DNA of 12,991 nt from JBKBXU01 sp046313675 (lineage in GTDB: Bacteria; Bacteroidota; Bacteroidia; Cytophagales; Cytophagaceae), in the NCBI GenBank assembly GCA_046313675.1, contig JBKBXU010000114.1:1-12991 (forward strand), given 5' to 3'. A program made the position numbers and the translations under genes. Below, in pieces: positions 1-7,764 of this stretch; the stretch's first letter is position 1, and each line of letters starts with the position of its first letter. The notes beneath the pieces were generated by a model. It searched no databases. It was given only the letters and a program-made list of their open reading frames with translations, and was not told the DNA's origin.

Positions 1-170
1 GCACTAGCGTCCGTAGAATAAATAAAATTTTCATACTTGGGATTAGACAGAAACGAAATACACCCTTCTGAGGCTTCCTGGATTTTAGCTAATTTATTAA
101 TCTTTAGCGAATCATTACCTTGTATTTCCCCGCCTATAATATAAGCAATCTGCTTGGTGGTAAATTCCAT
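1..170 (-). CDS. lpxD: LpxD N-terminus (UDP-3-O-acyl-glucosamine N-acyltransferase), partial
   Basis: The first 56 codons of lpxD read leftward from an ATG at 168-170; the rest lies outside the window. The visible protein begins MEFTTKQIAYIIGGEIQGND and continues through KINKLAKIQEASEGCISFLSNP. This matches the N-terminal uridine-binding region of LpxD, where the segment 'I..A..G.ISFL.NPKY' is characteristic. LpxD adds the second N-linked hydroxyacyl chain during lipid A synthesis in the cytoplasm. The catalytic left-handed beta-helix is not visible. The gene starts 19 bp after the HD-domain gene on the same strand, so the two are probably co-transcribed. An HD protein next to lpxD, divergent from porX, is an order I recall from Bacteroidota genomes. 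The identification rests on the N-terminus only. Confidence 0.88.
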   Translation of the reverse strand, partial: MEFTTKQIAYIIGGEIQGNDSLKINKLAKIQEASEGCISFLSNPKYENFIYSTDAS

Positions 171-189
171 TAAACAAGTTTATTTATCT

Positions 190-1419
190 TTACAAATATA
201 ATTCTTTTGGATAGCATAAATAATACTTTTTGACGATTTTACTTATAGCTGTAATATTTGGTAAATCAGATGCTTTAGCGACATCAAGTATGTTTCCGGT
301 TTTCATCAGGATATTGATTTTTTCGCCACCAGCCATATATGCCTCATTGCTAACGGCACCCAGTAGCAGAAAATACTCGAGGTCAGATTCTCCAATTTTA
401 TAAGTTGATTTTAAACATTCCTTTATAGATCTTACCTGAGATTCTTTAAACGGGTCGTTGGACAACTGAATTTTAAAAAGTTTTCTTTCTAGTAATCCCC
501 TGCATAATTCGGAAAGGAAAATATCTTTATTAGTAACCCAAATTTTAAGAGCTCCCCAAATATCGTAATCATCCAATCTCAAAAACGTATCAAGTGTATT
601 TTCATTATTCAAAAAATCCTCATACGTCAAATCATTACGTAAAAAAAACTCCAGAGGTTCTGAGGCAAACAACACTTCTCCCTTCTGTACAAGATATTTC
701 GCCCTCTTTATAACCTGAATAAGCATTTTTTCAGCGCTTACCGTAGTTTTATGCAAATATACTTGCCAGTACATCAGACGGCGGGAATTTAGAAAGTTTT
801 CCACACTATAAATCCCTTTTTCTTCAATAACGATGGAATTGTCTACCACATCAAGCATTTTTATAATTCGATCTGCCCCTATTGTTCCTTCAGATACTCC
901 GGTAAAAAAACAATCTCGCTGAAGATAATCCAAGCGATCAATATCTAACTGGCTTGATATTAACTGGTGAAAAAATTTTCTGTGATAGGCTCCTGAAAAC
1001 ATTTCCAATGCCATGTCCAACTCACCTCCAAAAATCTGATTAAGCTTTTGTATCGTTAGAAGAGAAATCTTTTCGTGATTAATATTATTTAATAAAGTAT
1101 GTTCAAGAGTATGGGAAAAAGGGCCATGCCCAACATCGTGCAACAAGATCGCTATTTGCGCAGAAATAAATTCTTTTTCCGTAACTTCATGGCCACGGCT
1201 TCTCAGATTGCTCAAGGTAAGTCCCATTAGGTGCATTGCCCCAATGGCATGATGGAATCGGGTATGCAGGGCACCCGGATAAATAAGATCAGTAAGTCCC
1301 AATTGCTTAATGCGCCTTAATCTCTGAAAATAAGGATGCTCAATAATATCAAAGATTAAATCATTTGATATGGTTACAAAACCATAAATCGGGTCATTAA
1401 ATATTTTTTTCTTGTTCAA
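190..1419 (-). CDS. HD-domain phosphohydrolase, SAMHD1/dGTPase-like (COG1078 type)
   Basis: This is a 409-residue protein of the HD superfamily. The metal-binding set is visible: H57 in 'RFHHAIG', H94-D95 in 'LLHDVGHGPFSH', and D161 in 'SQLDIDRLDYLQRD'. The spacing and the 'DxDRxDY..RD' block match the SAMHD1-like branch, whose characterised members hydrolyse dNTPs to nucleosides and triphosphate. The substrate here is unknown. The N-terminus 'KKKIFNDPIYGF' matches what I recall of Bacteroidota homologues. Its start codon is TTG (1417-1419): the only other in-frame codons before the upstream stops TAA-TAA are GTT, ATA, TCA, ATT, AAA, AAA and GGT, so no ATG or GTG is available. The gene is divergent from porX across 73 bp and is followed after 19 bp by lpxD, so it is probably the first gene of an HD-lpxD operon. 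The family call is firm; a dNTPase role is inferred. Confidence 0.9.
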   Translation of the reverse strand: MNKKKIFNDPIYGFVTISNDLIFDIIEHPYFQRLRRIKQLGLTDLIYPGALHTRFHHAIGAMHLMGLTLSNLRSRGHEVTEKEFISAQIAILLHDVGHGPFSHTLEHTLLNNINHEKISLLTIQKLNQIFGGELDMALEMFSGAYHRKFFHQLISSQLDIDRLDYLQRDCFFTGVSEGTIGADRIIKMLDVVDNSIVIEEKGIYSVENFLNSRRLMYWQVYLHKTTVSAEKMLIQVIKRAKYLVQKGEVLFASEPLEFFLRNDLTYEDFLNNENTLDTFLRLDDYDIWGALKIWVTNKDIFLSELCRGLLERKLFKIQLSNDPFKESQVRSIKECLKSTYKIGESDLEYFLLLGAVSNEAYMAGGEKINILMKTGNILDVAKASDLPNITAISKIVKKYYLCYPKELYL

Positions 1420-1454
1420 ACCTTTTTTAATTGATATAACTTATTATATTAAGT

Positions 1455-1483
1455 CAAATATGATTTTTAGCTTTTAACCTCAA
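1455..1483 (-). promoter_or_regulatory. Possible promoter for the HD gene-lpxD unit
   Basis: On the minus strand a TTG (1481-1483) is followed after 18 nt by CATATTTG (1455-1462). This resembles the Bacteroidota promoter pattern (TTG, 19-21 nt, TAnnTTTG) with one mismatch in the -7 element and a spacer one base short. It would give a leader of about 30 nt before the TTG start. It is a pattern match in AT-rich DNA, so confidence is low. Confidence 0.28.
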
Positions 1484-1492
1484 CTAATTTAC

Positions 1493-3040
1493 ATGCAAAG
1501 ATATAATATTTTATGGGCCGATGATGAAATTGATTTACTAAAACCCCACATCATTTTTTTAAAAGAAAAAGGTTATGACGTAACTCCAGTTCACAGTGGG
1601 AATGATGCACTTGAAAAATGCAGCGAAGAAAAATTTGACATCGTCTTTTTGGATGAAAACATGCCCGGAATGAGTGGATTGGAAACCCTAAGCCAGATAA
1701 AAAGTTTTAAACCAAACCTGCCGGTAATAATGATTACCAAAAGTGAGGAAGAAGCTATCATGGAAGAAGCTATTGGATCTAAAATAGCTGATTACCTTAT
1801 CAAACCATTAAATCCTAAGCAAATTCTCCTATCTGTAAAAAAGATTCTTGACAATAAACGTTTGATTTCAGAAAAAACAAACGTTAACTATCAACAGGAA
1901 TTCCGAAATCTTAGCATGGCCTATAATGACCGAATAGATTTTGAAGAATGGGTGGAAATCTATAAAAAATTAATATACTGGGAGCTTGAAATTGATAATA
2001 CCGAAAACAAGAGCATGAAGGATATTATCGATATGCAAAAGACAGAAGCTAATAAAAACTTTTCCAAGTTCATTACCGAAGAATATGAGGATTGGCTAAA
2101 TGACCCGAAAGCTGAAAAGCCCATACTTTCACATCAATTAATGAAAAAAAAGGTTTTCCCTTTGCTTGACACCACCGACTCACTTTTTTTTATAGTTATA
2201 GATAATTTAAGGTACGATCAGTGGAAGATTTTGGAATCTACCATCAATAATTATTTTAATATTGACGAAGAAGCTACATACTATTCAATTTTACCTACAA
2301 CCACCGCCTATAGTAGAAATGCTATTTTTTCCGGTTTGCTTCCATCAGATATGGAAAAAAAACATCCTGACCTCTGGGTAAGCGACGAGGAAGATGAAGG
2401 AAAAAACAATTCTGAAGACCAGTTTCTTGCTCATCAGTTAAAAAGAAACAATCTTAACATTAAGCATTCATACCATAAAATCCTAAACNNNNNNNNNNTG
2501 GTAGAAAATATGCCCAACTTGTTTCATAATAAGCTTAATGTAATTGTGTACAATTTTGTAGATATGCTGTCCCATGCCCGGACTGACATGCAAATGATAC
2601 GTGAACTAGCGCCTGATGAGTCAGCCTACCGCTCTTTGACCCATTCCTGGTTTCAGCACTCTCCACTACTTGATGCACTCAAAAAAATTGCGGAAAAGAA
2701 ATGCAGGGTGGTAATAGCCACAGATCATGGAACAATCAGGGTAAAACGTCCATTCAAAATAATAGGCGATAAAAGTACTAATACAAATTTGCGGTATAAG
2801 CATGGTAAAAACCTCGGTTTTGATGAAACCGATGCCGTTTTTGTAGTAAGGAAACCGGAACGTTTATTTTTACCAAAAAGAAATGTATCTACGGCATATG
2901 TTTTTACAGCGGAAGATTATTTCTTTGCATATCCTAATAATTATAATTATTATGTTAATTATTACAAGGACACCTTCCAGCATGGAGGTATTTCATTAGA
3001 AGAAATGATTATTCCGGTCGTAACTATGTCACCTAAATGA
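1493..3040 (+). CDS. porX: PorX, T9SS response regulator with PglZ phosphodiesterase domain
   Basis: An N-terminal receiver domain (about 1-120) shows the acidic pair D10-D11, phospho-acceptor D54 in 'IVFLDENMPGMSG', T82 and K104. A helical linker (about 130-215) leads to a C-terminal PglZ domain of the alkaline phosphatase superfamily. Its probable metal and catalytic residues are D237 ('VIDNLRYDQW'), a Thr in T269-T271 ('LPTTTAYSR'), D357 and H361 ('NFVDMLSHART'), D411-H412 ('ATDHGT') and H497 ('FQHGGISLEE'). Numbering counts the gap as four codons. PorX works with the kinase PorY and sigma factor SigP to control type IX secretion genes, and its PglZ domain cleaves oligonucleotides in the characterised homologue. 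No porY lies in the window. Ten Ns at 2489-2498 interrupt residues 333-336, but the frame continues correctly on both sides. The stop overlaps the tsaE start (ATGA), suggesting translational coupling. Confidence 0.95.
   Translation: MQRYNILWADDEIDLLKPHIIFLKEKGYDVTPVHSGNDALEKCSEEKFDIVFLDENMPGMSGLETLSQIKSFKPNLPVIMITKSEEEAIMEEAIGSKIADYLIKPLNPKQILLSVKKILDNKRLISEKTNVNYQQEFRNLSMAYNDRIDFEEWVEIYKKLIYWELEIDNTENKSMKDIIDMQKTEANKNFSKFITEEYEDWLNDPKAEKPILSHQLMKKKVFPLLDTTDSLFFIVIDNLRYDQWKILESTINNYFNIDEEATYYSILPTTTAYSRNAIFSGLLPSDMEKKHPDLWVSDEEDEGKNNSEDQFLAHQLKRNNLNIKHSYHKILNXXXXVENMPNLFHNKLNVIVYNFVDMLSHARTDMQMIRELAPDESAYRSLTHSWFQHSPLLDALKKIAEKKCRVVIATDHGTIRVKRPFKIIGDKSTNTNLRYKHGKNLGFDETDAVFVVRKPERLFLPKRNVSTAYVFTAEDYFFAYPNNYNYYVNYYKDTFQHGGISLEEMIIPVVTMSPK
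2489..2498. other. Assembly gap (10 Ns) within porX
   Basis: Ten undetermined bases sit between 'KILN' and 'VENMPNLF' of the PglZ domain. With exactly 10 bases the frame is kept, as three unknown codons and one nTG codon (Leu, Met or Val). Family motifs on both sides lie in the same frame, so the true missing length is probably 10 plus a multiple of 3. The round number may be a scaffolder placeholder rather than a measured length. Confidence 0.97.
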
Positions 3041-3483
3041 CAGAAAGCATTAAAGAAGCATTAGAAATTATTTATTATAATTTAGGAGAATTGCCTGAAA
3101 CAGCTCAAAAATTGCTTAACTTTGGAGCAGAAGAAAAAGTATGGTTGTTTGAGGGGGATATGGCTGCAGGAAAAACGACCCTTATCAAAGCATTATGTAG
3201 AGAAAAGAGGGTGACTGACAACGTAACGAGTCCTACATTTTCTTTGGTTAATGAGTACAGTACCTTAGATGGAGAGACTATTTATCATTTTGACTTCTAT
3301 CGCATAAAGGATGAATTGGAAGCTATGGACATAGGGATTGAAGAGTATTTATATTCCGGCAATCTTTGTCTTATTGAATGGCCTTCCAAGATAGAGTCAC
3401 TTTTACCAGGAAATTTTCTACAAATTCACATATCAGTAGAACCTGAACATCGTAAAATCCAGGCCCGGCACTATGAAAGCTAA
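3037..3483 (+). CDS. tsaE: TsaE, ATPase for tRNA t6A37 synthesis
   Basis: This is a 148-residue P-loop protein of the YjeE/TsaE family, at the family's usual length. Walker A is 'EGDMAAGKTT' (G40 to T48, with K46). It is followed by the family switch motif 'TSPTFSLVNEY' (64-74), by 'HFDFYR' with D86, and by 'LIEWPSKI' with E114-W115, the site near the gamma phosphate. TsaE acts with TsaB and TsaD to load the threonylcarbamoyl group onto A37 of ANN-decoding tRNAs. The partners are not in the window. The ATG overlaps the porX stop by 4 bp, and the 3' end overlaps the next gene by 11 bp, so it is the middle gene of a three-gene operon. I know of no functional link between t6A synthesis and T9SS control; the linkage is probably just conserved gene order. 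Confidence 0.95.
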   Translation: MTESIKEALEIIYYNLGELPETAQKLLNFGAEEKVWLFEGDMAAGKTTLIKALCREKRVTDNVTSPTFSLVNEYSTLDGETIYHFDFYRIKDELEAMDIGIEEYLYSGNLCLIEWPSKIESLLPGNFLQIHISVEPEHRKIQARHYES

Positions 3484-4687
3484 AGGTTTAGAAGTACTAG
3501 CACAAGAACATGCGCTTTACCCCCAGGAAGCTCTTTTAAAAATAAAAGAGAATAAAAATAACTTATTTATAGGTATACCAAAAGAGCTTGAGTTGCTTGA
3601 AAACAGGGTATGCCTTACTCCGGAAGCAGTTGCCGTGCTGGTCAATAACGATCACAAAGTCATAGTGGAATCAGGGGCAGGTATTAGTGCCAAATATTCT
3701 GACCAGGAATATAGTGACGCAGGTGCCGTTATAAGCTATTCCACAGAAGAGGTTTTTTCGGCTGATATAGTTTTAAAAGTTGAACCACCAACCCTTAAGG
3801 AAATAGCCTATATGAAACATGGCAAAACCCTTATTTCTGCTTTACAAACTGCCAATCTACGTCCTGAATACATCAATGCCCTTACCAAACAACGGTTAAT
3901 TGCTCTGGCCTTTGAATTAATAGAAGACAAGGTTGGAGGCATGCCGGTTGTAAGAGCAATGAGCGAAATTGCCGGCAGTACGGTAATGCTAATTGCCGCC
4001 GAATACCTTAACAGTAAAAATGGCAAAGGTGTAATTCTTGGTGGAATTACAGGTGTGCCGCCAACTAAAGTAGTAATACTGGGTGCGGGAACGGTAGCAG
4101 AATATGCCGCCAGAACTGCATTAGGGTTAGGTGCTGAAGTTAAAATTTTTGACAACCAGGTTTATAAGCTCAGAAGGCTAAAACATGATCTTGGCATTCA
4201 GATTTACACATCCACAATAGATACAATAACCCTTCGGAGAGAACTAAAAGAGGCTGACGTTGTAATAGGTTCTTTGCGTACGGAAGAAGGGGGAAGTCCG
4301 TGCGTAGTTACAGAAGATATGGTTGCTGAGATGAAGCCAAATTCTGTTATTATTGATGTCAGCATTGATCAGGGTGGTTGTTTTGAAACATCAGAAATGA
4401 CGGATTTAAGCAATCCGGTTTTCAGGAAATACGATGTTATTCATTATTGTGTACCTAATATTCCATCCAGGGTAGCCAGGACCGCAACAACAGCCCTAAG
4501 TAATTTATTCACACCTATTCTTCTGCAAATGGCAAAGCGTGGTGGCGTAGAAGAAATGATCTACTCAAAAGAATGGTTTATGAAGGGAGTTTATTGTTAT
4601 AAAGGCAATCTAACCAATGCCTTTATAGCGAAAAAAACCGGACTGAGGTACAAAGACCTTAGCTTACTTTTAGCTGCAAGATTTTAG
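3473..4687 (+). CDS. ald: Alanine dehydrogenase / transhydrogenase-family NAD-dependent dehydrogenase
   Basis: This is a 404-residue AlaDH/PNT-family protein. The Rossmann NAD site is 'VVILGAGTVAEYAA' (about 200-213, with G204-A-G206). Family blocks include 'IGIPKE' (33-38), 'ENRVCLTP' with R45, 'E148', and 'IIDVSIDQGG' with D299. Compared with Bacillus AlaDH it carries about 30 extra N-terminal residues. Two pyruvate-site residues differ: the position of Lys74 is E104 ('LKVEPP') and that of His95 is Q125 ('ISALQTAN'). Canonical alanine dehydrogenase converts L-alanine and NAD to pyruvate, ammonia and NADH. I recall the Q variant from other Bacteroidota proteins annotated ald, so this looks like a subfamily trait rather than local decay. 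The start overlaps tsaE by 11 bp; a later start near the conserved IGIPKE block is possible, but no upstream alternative is needed. The family is certain, the substrate is not. Confidence 0.85.
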   Translation: MKAKGLEVLAQEHALYPQEALLKIKENKNNLFIGIPKELELLENRVCLTPEAVAVLVNNDHKVIVESGAGISAKYSDQEYSDAGAVISYSTEEVFSADIVLKVEPPTLKEIAYMKHGKTLISALQTANLRPEYINALTKQRLIALAFELIEDKVGGMPVVRAMSEIAGSTVMLIAAEYLNSKNGKGVILGGITGVPPTKVVILGAGTVAEYAARTALGLGAEVKIFDNQVYKLRRLKHDLGIQIYTSTIDTITLRRELKEADVVIGSLRTEEGGSPCVVTEDMVAEMKPNSVIIDVSIDQGGCFETSEMTDLSNPVFRKYDVIHYCVPNIPSRVARTATTALSNLFTPILLQMAKRGGVEEMIYSKEWFMKGVYCYKGNLTNAFIAKKTGLRYKDLSLLLAARF

Positions 4688-4753
4688 CATTTTTTGACTA
4701 TCATGTGTACACTACAAATACCTTCTATATTTTCCACATAGCTATAAATAAAC

Positions 4754-4788
4754 AAAAAAGAGTCCCATTAAACTGAGGCTCTTTTTTT
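4754..4788. terminator. Bidirectional intrinsic terminator between the porX operon and ispG
   Basis: AAAAAAGAG-T-CC at 4754-4765 pairs with GGCTCTTTTTT from 4777, with one bulged T and a loop of about 11 nt. The T-run 4782-4788 serves the plus strand, and the A-run 4754-4759 gives a U-tract for the minus strand. It lies between two convergent genes, as expected for a shared terminator. Confidence 0.72.
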
Positions 4789-4807
4789 ATTCTACTAAAT
4801 TAAATCC

Positions 4808-6811
4808 TTAACCGACACTTGCAGATTTTTCAATCCAGGCACCATCTTCTTTTATAAGAGCAATCAACTCATCAACAGCATGTTCTGAAGAAACAGCCTT
4901 TTTAATCACATTCTGCCCTCTGTATAAAGCAATCTTTCCTTTTCCTACTCCAACGTATCCGTAATCTGCATCAGCCATTTCACCAGGTCCGTTCACAATG
5001 CAACCCATAATTCCAATTTTAACACCTTTAAGATGATCAGTACGTTTCCTGATCATGGCGGTTGTTTCCTGGAGGTCAAATAAGGTTCGGCCACATGAAG
5101 GACATGAAATGTATTCCGTTTTGGTCATCCTTGTCCTTGCTGCCTGCAAAATACCGAAAGCAGTTGAATTGTATAATTTCAGAGCACATATCTGCTTTTC
5201 GCGGCTTTTAACCCTTTGCAATTCCGTACTAAACCAGACTCCATCACCCAAACCATCTACAAGCAGGCCTCCACAATCTGTAGCTGCATACAACTGAAAC
5301 TGCTCATCACTTAATTCGGGATATTTTCTGTAAATAATTACAGGACAATCGACCTGATTCAGAATTAATTCAAAGAATACCCTTCGTTGTTCAGGCATTG
5401 CATGAAGGTTATATGTATCAAGAACGATCACTGTTTTTTTATCATTTTTTAAACTTTTCAGCAGCTTATCATTCAGGTCATCAAGATCTAACTTAACAAA
5501 ATTCAAAAACTTGTGTCTGGCTTTGCTTGATACAAAATCCTTTAATTTTAAAAGAGGAAAAACATTTTCTTTATTATCTGCTTTTACCCAGCTTTTATAA
5601 TTAAGTATTTGCTTTAAACCATTCGGCAACATAAAGTTTAACACCTGATCACCGGTATAAATATAGTCTGCCCCTAAATCATTCATCCCCCATTTATCAA
5701 GCAGGGGAAGGTAATAATGTCCGGCACTTTTAAGATCGTCAACCTCAATCCCTGATAATTTACTAAAATCAGCTATTACTCTGGGAACATTATTTCCCCC
5801 AAAGTTAAAGACTTCGTGTGTAGTTCTTTTGGAATATTGATAGGGATTAACAGGAGGACAATCAATGGATTTAACAGATTTATGTCCGGGTCTTTGGGTA
5901 TATCGGTCAATTAATATTTTAGCAACCGGTGCTTCAAACTCAGGATCCTCGGTCAAAGAAACACGTACGGTATCTCCTAAACCATCTTCTAACAGCGTTC
6001 CGATACCAACTGCTGATTTTATTCTTCCATCCTCCCCTTCTCCTGCTTCCGTAACGCCAAGGTGCAAAGGATAAGGTTGCAACTCCTCTTCTTCAAGTTT
6101 CTGCACAAGCAAACGATAAGCCTGCACCATTACCTGAGGATTGCTGGCCTTCATAGAAAGCACAATATTAAAATATTTAAGATCTTCACATATCCTTACA
6201 AATTCCAGCGCTGATTCTACCATTCCTAATGGAGTATCTCCGTAACGACTAAGTATTCTGTCCGACAGGGATCCATGATTTGTCCCTATCCGCATAGCTG
6301 TCCCGTATTCTTTACATATGTTAACCAAGGGAACAAATTTTTCCCTTATTCTTTCTATTTCTTCCTGATAAGACTTATCGGTATATCCAACCAGTTCAAA
6401 CTTCTTTTTATCAGCATAGTTACCGGGATTAATCCGAACCTTCTCAACAAGCTTAGCTGCCAATTCTGCAGCATTGGGTGTAAAATGTATGTCTGCAATA
6501 ATCGGAACATGGCAACCTAAAGCCTTAAGCTCTTTTTTAATAACCTCAAGGTTTCGGGCTTCTTTAATGCTTGGTGCTGTAATTCTTACATATTCACATC
6601 CCGAATCTACCATTCTGAGAATCTGCTCAACAGACCCCTTCGTATCCATGGTATCTACCGTAGTCATAGATTGTATCCGTATGGGGTTCAAACCTCCCAT
6701 AGCAAGATCTCCTATCTGCACTTCCCTTGATTTTCTCCTTATGTACTGGGTAAGACTTTGTGTATAACTATGGATTTTTATAGGTTGAGGTTTGGTTTGC
6801 AGTTCCATCAT
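4808..6811 (-). CDS. ispG: IspG (GcpE), HMBPP synthase, long insert-containing form
   Basis: This is a 667-residue 4-hydroxy-3-methylbut-2-enyl diphosphate synthase. It reductively opens MEcPP to HMBPP in the non-mevalonate isoprenoid pathway, using a [4Fe-4S] cluster. The N-terminal TIM-barrel domain is recognisable from 'REVQIGDLAMGGLNPIRIQSM' fragments, 'PIIADIHF', 'KVRINPGN' and 'RIGTNHGSLS'. The cluster ligands are C570 and C573 ('SCPSCGRT') and C604 ('MGCIVNGPGE'), with E611 likely as the fourth contact. The roughly 270 residues between barrel and cluster domain are an insert that E. coli IspG (about 370 residues) lacks. Long IspG forms are also known in plants and Chlamydia and are usual in Bacteroidota. 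Translation begins at one of two adjacent ATGs (6809-6811 or 6806-6808). The SDR gene lies upstream on the same strand but 221 bp away, so ispG probably has its own promoter. Confidence 0.96.
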   Translation of the reverse strand: MMELQTKPQPIKIHSYTQSLTQYIRRKSREVQIGDLAMGGLNPIRIQSMTTVDTMDTKGSVEQILRMVDSGCEYVRITAPSIKEARNLEVIKKELKALGCHVPIIADIHFTPNAAELAAKLVEKVRINPGNYADKKKFELVGYTDKSYQEEIERIREKFVPLVNICKEYGTAMRIGTNHGSLSDRILSRYGDTPLGMVESALEFVRICEDLKYFNIVLSMKASNPQVMVQAYRLLVQKLEEEELQPYPLHLGVTEAGEGEDGRIKSAVGIGTLLEDGLGDTVRVSLTEDPEFEAPVAKILIDRYTQRPGHKSVKSIDCPPVNPYQYSKRTTHEVFNFGGNNVPRVIADFSKLSGIEVDDLKSAGHYYLPLLDKWGMNDLGADYIYTGDQVLNFMLPNGLKQILNYKSWVKADNKENVFPLLKLKDFVSSKARHKFLNFVKLDLDDLNDKLLKSLKNDKKTVIVLDTYNLHAMPEQRRVFFELILNQVDCPVIIYRKYPELSDEQFQLYAATDCGGLLVDGLGDGVWFSTELQRVKSREKQICALKLYNSTAFGILQAARTRMTKTEYISCPSCGRTLFDLQETTAMIRKRTDHLKGVKIGIMGCIVNGPGEMADADYGYVGVGKGKIALYRGQNVIKKAVSSEHAVDELIALIKEDGAWIEKSASVG

Positions 6812-6835
6812 AACGTTCCTGTTGTTTTTAAAACA

Positions 6836-6849
6836 TTGTAAATTTACAA
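6836..6849. promoter_or_regulatory. 14-bp perfect palindrome in the ispG leader region
   Basis: TTGTAAATTTACAA reads identically on both strands and is centred about 31 bp before the ispG start. Its centre TAAATTTA also resembles a Bacteroidota -7 element (TAnnTTTG, one mismatch) on the minus strand, but I see no TTG at the correct distance. It could be an operator, a promoter core or chance in AT-rich DNA. Confidence 0.25.
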
Positions 6850-7032
6850 ATTTTTACTTCCGTTAGCATACCATGAAAAAAAATCCATGAAAATAAACTA
6901 ATCCAGCGTCTTTGCAATATTTTCAATATTTTACTCCCTGATCTTTACTCATATAAGCAATAAAGGAATTATAACCAACCAACAAATAAAAAGTTTTAAA
7001 AATCTTAACTATTAAATAAAATTATCCAAACA
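6850..7032. other. Non-coding AT-rich spacer between the SDR gene and ispG
   Basis: I find no convincing gene here. It contains two direct copies of CCATGAAAA (6871-6879 and 6885-6893) and a tandem pair of CAATATTTT (6915-6932). I see no strong terminator after the SDR gene. The region most likely holds the ispG promoter and leader. Confidence 0.5.
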
Positions 7033-7740
7033 CTAAAGATCACCCAATTGAGGCCTCAGCAAAACATCTTCAACCACTGCATTTTTCCCCAAAGAGTTAA
7101 TTCCAAAAACTATATCTGCAACATCTTTTGCCTGCATGAATCTTTCTTCTGGTATTTCTACTCCTTCCCAACTGGCAGTATAAGTTGCCCCCGGCAGGAC
7201 CGCTGTAACCTTTACTTCATGCTCCTTCATTTCTTCCCTCAAAACTTTACTCATGCCGTACAGCGCATATTTTGAAATGCAATATGCTCCTCCATTTATA
7301 TAAGGAGTGATACTTGCGGTCGAACACATATTGAAAATATGCCCGGCTTTAGCTTTAATCATCACCGGCACTAGTTTTCTTGTCAGATAGTAAGCACTAT
7401 AAAGATTAGTATGTATTAAATTTTCTAATACCCCTTCTTCTTCGGTATGAATCTGGCCGGGGGTAAAAATGCCTGCATTATTCACAAGAACATTTACAGG
7501 TTGATTTCTTTCCACCACGGCATCGGCAAATTTATAAACTTCGTCCTTTATAGATACATCTACCTGAAAGAAGGCTGCCTCTATTTTAGGATAATCTTTA
7601 CTAAACTCCATTTTTAACTGCCGTATATCTTCTGCCGACCTTGCGCATCCTACAATATCAAAACCGCCAGCTGCAAATTTTTTTGCTATTTCTCTGCCTA
7701 TACCCTTTGTCACCCCCGTAATAACAAGTAGTTTTTTCAT
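7033..7740 (-). CDS. Short-chain dehydrogenase/reductase (classical SDR)
   Basis: This is a 235-residue classical SDR with a complete catalytic set. The cofactor motif TGxxxGIG is at 8-15 ('TGVTKGIG'), NNAG at 87-90, catalytic Ser at 140 ('NMCSTAS'), and Y153 with K157 in 'YCISK'. N111 probably completes the tetrad. Arg34 in 'GCARS', at the end of the second beta strand, suggests NADP(H) preference. The substrate cannot be read from the sequence; 3-ketoacyl reductases and many other activities share this fold. It is transcribed divergently from mlaE with 82 bp between them and lies 221 bp upstream of ispG on the same strand. It has no overlap with either neighbour, and I see no clear functional tie to them. 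Confidence 0.9.
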   Translation of the reverse strand: MKKLLVITGVTKGIGREIAKKFAAGGFDIVGCARSAEDIRQLKMEFSKDYPKIEAAFFQVDVSIKDEVYKFADAVVERNQPVNVLVNNAGIFTPGQIHTEEEGVLENLIHTNLYSAYYLTRKLVPVMIKAKAGHIFNMCSTASITPYINGGAYCISKYALYGMSKVLREEMKEHEVKVTAVLPGATYTASWEGVEIPEERFMQAKDVADIVFGINSLGKNAVVEDVLLRPQLGDL

Positions 7741-7764
7741 AGTTTTTCGTTTAATTAAAAGATT

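Noticed and set aside
1420..1492. Search for a porX promoter in the divergent spacer
   Set aside because: I found no TTG with a TAnnTTTG-like element at the correct spacing on the plus strand; only the minus-strand candidate was kept.
2936..2970. Asn/Tyr-rich repeat-like stretch near the PorX C-terminus
   Set aside because: From memory this NNYNYYVNYY segment is a conserved part of PorX, so it is not a local repeat expansion.
3808..4155. 115-codon open frame on the minus strand inside the alanine-dehydrogenase-like gene
   Set aside because: It lies wholly antisense to a well-conserved coding region, and its product, rich in Pro, Leu and Thr, resembles no family.
6871..6893. Two direct copies of CCATGAAAA, considered as regulator half-sites
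   Set aside because: Spaced 14 bp apart, but largely A-runs and without dyad symmetry; no support for function.
6915..6932. Tandem pair of CAATATTTT
   Set aside because: Two short AT-rich copies in an AT-rich spacer are not enough for a repeat call.
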